A stretch of 15,567 nucleotides of DNA from the NCBI GenBank assembly GCA_014360105.1, contig JACIYD010000004.1:1-15567 (forward strand). The letters are read 5' to 3'. A model generated the notes under the pieces. The model searched no databases, was not told the DNA's origin, and saw only the letters and a program-made list of their open reading frames with translations. This document shows, piece by piece, positions 12,643-15,567 of the stretch. A program made the translations under genes and the position numbers. The stretch is from Clostridia bacterium. GTDB lineage: Bacteria; Bacillota; DSM-521; Neomoorellales; SLTJ01. Position 1 is the stretch's first letter. The number at the start of each line of letters is the position of its first letter.

Positions 12643-15297
12643 TTAAGCGGTTTTGCCGCAGCACTTCTTATATTTCTTGCCGCTGCCACAGGGGCAGGGT
12701 TCGTTGCGGCCGATCTTCTGCCCCCGCTGCACCGGTCGCCGTACCGCTCTTTCTTGGTCACCGCCGTTTGTCGCTTCCACCGCCGGCCGCCCTTCCGTTA
12801 CCTGGCGCAGGCGCGGCCGGGCGGGCGCGGCTACCGGTTGGAGGCGGAAAAGGTAGCGGATGGTGTCCTCCTGGATGGCGGCAATCATCTCCTGGAACAT
12901 CTGATAGGCCTCGAACTTATACTCCACCAGGGGGTCGCGCTGGCCGTACGCCCTGAGCCCGATACCCTGGCGCAGGTCATCCATCGCATCCAGGTGATCC
13001 GTCCATTTCTGGTCCACGACCCGCAGCAGTACCAGCCGCTCCAGCCGGCGCATGTTCTCGGCGCCCAGCTCCTCCTCCCGCCGCGCATAAAGCGCGCGTG
13101 CCTTCTCTTTGAGGAAGCGGCGCACCTCTTCCTTCTCCATCCGCGCCAGGTCCGCCGGGGTAAGCGTGTGGTCCGGCAGGAAGACGTGCCGGGCATAGTC
13201 GAGCAAACCCGCCAGGTCCCATTCCTCCGGGTAGGGACTTTCGCCGCTAAAGCGCCGGACGGTGGCTTCGACCAGGTCATCCAGCATCTTCAGGATGTGT
13301 TCTTTGATGTCCTCGCCGAAGAGCACCTGGCGGCGCTGGGCATAGATGACCTCCCGCTGCTGGTTCATCACATCGTCATATTCCAGCACGTGCTTACGCA
13401 GATCAAAGTTTCGCGCCTCGACCCTTTTCTGGGCCGCCTCAATGGAACGCGACACCAGGGGATGGTCGATGGGTGTGCTGTCGTCCATCCCCAGGCGGTC
13501 CATGATCCCGGCAATGGCCTCGGAGCCGAAAAGCCGCATCAGGTCGTCTTCCAGCGAAACGTAAAAGCGGCTGGCACCGGGGTCGCCCTGACGGCCCGCC
13601 CGGCCGCGCAACTGGTTGTCGATGCGCCTGCTCTCGTGCCGCTCCGTACCGATGATGAAAAGGCCTCCCAGGGCCACCACCTGGTCGTGCTCCGCGGCGC
13701 ACTGCTTTTTCATTTCGGCCAATACCTGATGGTATAGCGCCGGCTCTACGTTTTCCGGGTCATAGCCCTGCCGCCGTAATTCTTCTTTGGCCAGGAACTC
13801 CGGGTTGCCGCCAAGCATGATGTCGGTACCCCGGCCGGCCATGTTCGTGGCAATGGTTACCGCTCCCAAACGGCCCGCCTGGGCGACGATTTCCGCTTCC
13901 TTTTCGTGATACTTGGCATTAAGCACCTGGTGGGGGATGCCGCGTTTGCGCAGCATGGCACTCAGTCTCTCGGATTTCTCGATGGAAATCGTCCCCACCA
14001 GCACGGGCTGGCCGCGCGCGTGACGCCGGCAGATTTCCTCCACCACCGCCTTGAATTTGCCCTCTTCCGTACGGTAGACGATGTCGGGGTAGTCTTCCCG
14101 GATCATAGGCATGTGCGTGGGGATGACCACCACGTCCAGCCCGTAGATCTTGCGGAACTCTTCCTCCTCGGTCGCCGCCGTACCGGTCATCCCGGCCAGC
14201 TTCTCGTACATGCGGAAGTAGTTCTGGAAGGTAATGGTGGCCAGTGTCTGGGATTCCCGCTCGATCTTGACCCCTTCCTTGGCCTCGATGGCCTGGTGCA
14301 GCCCGTCGCTGTAACGACGGCCGAACATGAGACGGCCGGTAAATTCGTCGACGATGATCACCTGGCCGTCCTTGACCACGTAATCGCGGTCCCTCTTCAT
14401 CAAGACGTGTGCCTTAAGCGCCTGGTTGACCTGGTGGCTCAGCTCCATGTTGGCCTCATCGTAGAGATTCTCGCTGCCAAGCAGCCGCTCCACCTTGGCC
14501 ACCCCGGCCTCGGTAAGGGTCACCACCTTGGCCTTCTCATCGACCGTATAGTCCTCTCCGGCACGCAGGCGGGGGATGATCCGGGCAACCCGGTAGTAGA
14601 GCTCCGTCGGCTTTTCCGCCTGGCCCGAGATGATGAGCGGCGTGCGCGCCTCGTCAATGAGAATGCTGTCTACCTCGTCGACGATGGCGTAGTAAAGGCC
14701 CCGCTGCACCAACTCCGAGGCGTCCAGGGCCATGTTGTCCCGCAGGTAGTCAAAGCCGAATTCGTTGTTCGTACCATACGTGATGTCGGCGGCATAGGCG
14801 GCCTGCCGCTCGGCCGTCGTCAAGCCGTGGACGATGACGCCTACGCTCAGGCCCAACGCGCGGTAGACCGGGCCCATCCAGGCCGCATCCCGCCGCGCCA
14901 GGTAGTCGTTCACCGTGACAATATGCACCCCGCGACCGGCAAGCGCGTTGAGGTAGGCAGGCATGGTCGCCACCAGGGTTTTGCCCTCACCGGTCTTCAT
15001 TTCGGCAATGCGCCCCTGGTGAAGGACGATGCCCCCCATCACCTGAACGTCAAAAGGCCTTAGGCCGAGCACGCGCCGTGCCGCCTCCCGCACCACGGCG
15101 AAAGCCTCCGGCAACAGATCGTCCAGGGTGGCGCCCCGCTGTAGCCGTTCTTTGAATTCGCCTGTCTTGGCGGCAAGTTCCGCGTCGCTCAAACGCTGTA
15201 AGGCTGGCTCGCAGGCGTTAACCTGTTCCACCACCCGACCCAGCCGCTTGATCTCACGAGCGTTATCGTCAAGCAGATGCCGCAAGGCACCCAGCAC
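12643..15297 (-). CDS. secA: Protein translocase motor ATPase SecA
   Basis: SecA drives preproteins through SecYEG by ATP hydrolysis at the cytoplasmic membrane. The 884-aa product has the whole family layout: N-terminal helix [19 protein letters not shown], Walker A KTGEGKTL (101-108), the helicase motif [20 protein letters not shown], the preprotein-binding domain, [14 protein letters not shown] in NBD2, [11 protein letters not shown], then helical scaffold and wing. The C-terminal zinc site CxC...CC lies at residues 868, 870, 879 and 880, and would bind SecB or ribosomes. The start is GTG 15297, preceded by GGTGAAGG. It heads a minus-strand series with prfB, aarF, yitT and tktN, under the promoter at 15366-15394. 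Several long open frames on the opposite strand are shadows of this gene. Confidence 0.98.
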   Translation of the reverse strand: MLGALRHLLDDNAREIKRLGRVVEQVNACEPALQRLSDAELAAKTGEFKERLQRGATLDDLLPEAFAVVREAARRVLGLRPFDVQVMGGIVLHQGRIAEMKTGEGKTLVATMPAYLNALAGRGVHIVTVNDYLARRDAAWMGPVYRALGLSVGVIVHGLTTAERQAAYAADITYGTNNEFGFDYLRDNMALDASELVQRGLYYAIVDEVDSILIDEARTPLIISGQAEKPTELYYRVARIIPRLRAGEDYTVDEKAKVVTLTEAGVAKVERLLGSENLYDEANMELSHQVNQALKAHVLMKRDRDYVVKDGQVIIVDEFTGRLMFGRRYSDGLHQAIEAKEGVKIERESQTLATITFQNYFRMYEKLAGMTGTAATEEEEFRKIYGLDVVVIPTHMPMIREDYPDIVYRTEEGKFKAVVEEICRRHARGQPVLVGTISIEKSERLSAMLRKRGIPHQVLNAKYHEKEAEIVAQAGRLGAVTIATNMAGRGTDIMLGGNPEFLAKEELRRQGYDPENVEPALYHQVLAEMKKQCAAEHDQVVALGGLFIIGTERHESRRIDNQLRGRAGRQGDPGASRFYVSLEDDLMRLFGSEAIAGIMDRLGMDDSTPIDHPLVSRSIEAAQKRVEARNFDLRKHVLEYDDVMNQQREVIYAQRRQVLFGEDIKEHILKMLDDLVEATVRRFSGESPYPEEWDLAGLLDYARHVFLPDHTLTPADLARMEKEEVRRFLKEKARALYARREEELGAENMRRLERLVLLRVVDQKWTDHLDAMDDLRQGIGLRAYGQRDPLVEYKFEAYQMFQEMIAAIQEDTIRYLFRLQPVAAPARPRLRQVTEGRPAVEATNGGDQERAVRRPVQRGQKIGRNEPCPCGSGKKYKKCCGKTA

Positions 15298-15328
15298 TTT
15301 CCTTCACCGCCTTCCCTAGAGGCGCCAA

Positions 15329-15349
15329 GAGGAACCGTCACGGTTCCTC
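15329..15349 (-). other. 9-bp perfect stem-loop in secA leader
   Basis: GAGGAACCG, 3-nt loop, CGGTTCCTC, located in the predicted secA 5' UTR about 32 nt upstream of the start codon. No T-run follows on the minus strand, so it is not a clear terminator. It could stabilise the mRNA or influence ribosome access to the nearby Shine-Dalgarno. Confidence 0.5.
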
Positions 15350-15365
15350 GCGGCTGCCGCCTCCT

Positions 15366-15394
15366 ATTCTAGCATGCCGTCGCCCTCGGTGCAA
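15366..15394 (-). promoter_or_regulatory. secA promoter, sigma-A type
   Basis: Minus strand: TTGCAC (15394-15389), exactly 17 bp, TAGAAT (15371-15366). Transcription would start near 15359, giving a leader of about 60 nt that contains the stem-loop at 15329-15349. Confidence 0.65.
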
Positions 15395-15567
15395 CAGGAT
15401 CGCACTCTGGGTTATCCCCAGTTTGCCTCTTGCGGTCTTTGCCTCCCGCTCGTTCCGTGAGCCTCGCGGGCCGAACTAAGGCTCAGGCTTCTGGCTCCGG
15501 CGGGCTCCCGGCCGAGGCGCCCTCCATGGCACCGCGGCCGCTTCGGCCATCCGTGGCCTTCGGCCCG
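15395..15567. other. Non-coding GC-rich, palindrome-dense tract at window edge
   Basis: I see no gene here. The tract holds several short inverted repeats: CTGGG/CCCAG at about 15407-15421, TGAGCCT/AGGCTCA (15458-15464 with 15479-15485), and overlapping GGCC-based palindromes such as GGCCGCTTCGGCC and GGCCTTCGGCC from about 15510 to the end. It may be a dispersed intergenic repeat or the folded 3' end of an upstream transcript. It continues past the window. Confidence 0.4.

Noticed and set aside
12754..13737. 327-codon plus-strand open frame opposite the secA 3' half
   Set aside because: Same reason: a composition shadow of secA with no recognisable protein features.
13906..15063. Long open frame (385 codons) on the plus strand opposite secA
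   Set aside because: It lies wholly within secA, has no family motifs and no good ribosome site. Long antisense frames are expected in GC-rich coding DNA.
15412..15420. TTATCCCCA, one mismatch from a DnaA box, upstream of secA
   Set aside because: A single site with no neighbouring boxes, no AT-rich unwinding region and no dnaA/dnaN nearby. It is also explained as one arm of a small CTGGG/CCCAG palindrome.

Overview
The window comes from a GC-rich bacterium that looks like a Gram-positive anaerobic, probably thermophilic Firmicute of the Moorella/Thermanaeromonas/Desulfotomaculum kind. This is an inference from the sequence: strong GGAGG-type ribosome sites with frequent GTG/TTG starts, the secA-prfB gene pair with a frameshifted RF2, a split transketolase, a tungstate-type transporter with a short ModE-like repressor, and a PAS-GGDEF-HD-GYP sensor. 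Apart from the phoU fragment at the left edge, every gene is on the minus strand.

Read in the direction of transcription from the right edge, the window starts with a palindrome-rich intergenic tract and a good sigma-A-type promoter (15366-15394). The housekeeping series secA, prfB, aarF/ubiB, yitT, tktN follows. The spacings are tight: prfB-aarF is 4 bp, aarF-yitT is 19 bp, and yitT overlaps tktN by 28 bp. prfB needs the classic +1 programmed frameshift at an in-frame TGA. tktN is the N-terminal half of a split transketolase, and its partner is not in the window.

Next comes a c-di-GMP-type sensor gene that a 1809-bp IS1634-type element has cut in two. The element has perfect 16-bp terminal inverted repeats and a 6-bp target duplication, CCTAGC. 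Removing the element and one copy of the duplication rejoins the two halves in frame as a 652-codon gene: N-terminal sensor region, PAS, degenerate GGDEF, intact HD-GYP. The transposase lies in the same orientation and reading frame as the downstream fragment.

The left third is a metal/phosphate uptake block: a ModE-like regulator, then tupB (permease), pstS (phosphate-binding lipoprotein) and tupC (ATPase). A perfect 20-bp palindrome, a likely ModE-family operator, lies just upstream of tupB. pstS sits between tupB and tupC and has its own four-repeat, 11-bp-phased Pho box with a TATAAT, so a phosphate-starvation unit is nested inside an oxyanion-transport cluster. No tungstate-binding protein gene (tupA) is present. 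tupC ends tail-to-tail with phoU, the CDSs sharing 4 bp. phoU is probably the last gene of a pst operon arriving from the left.

The most novel points are the nested pstS/tup arrangement with its two recognisable operators, the exactly reconstructable IS disruption, and a Fur-box-like palindrome just inside the IS at the transposase 5' end. I found no tRNA, rRNA, CRISPR array or phage genes.
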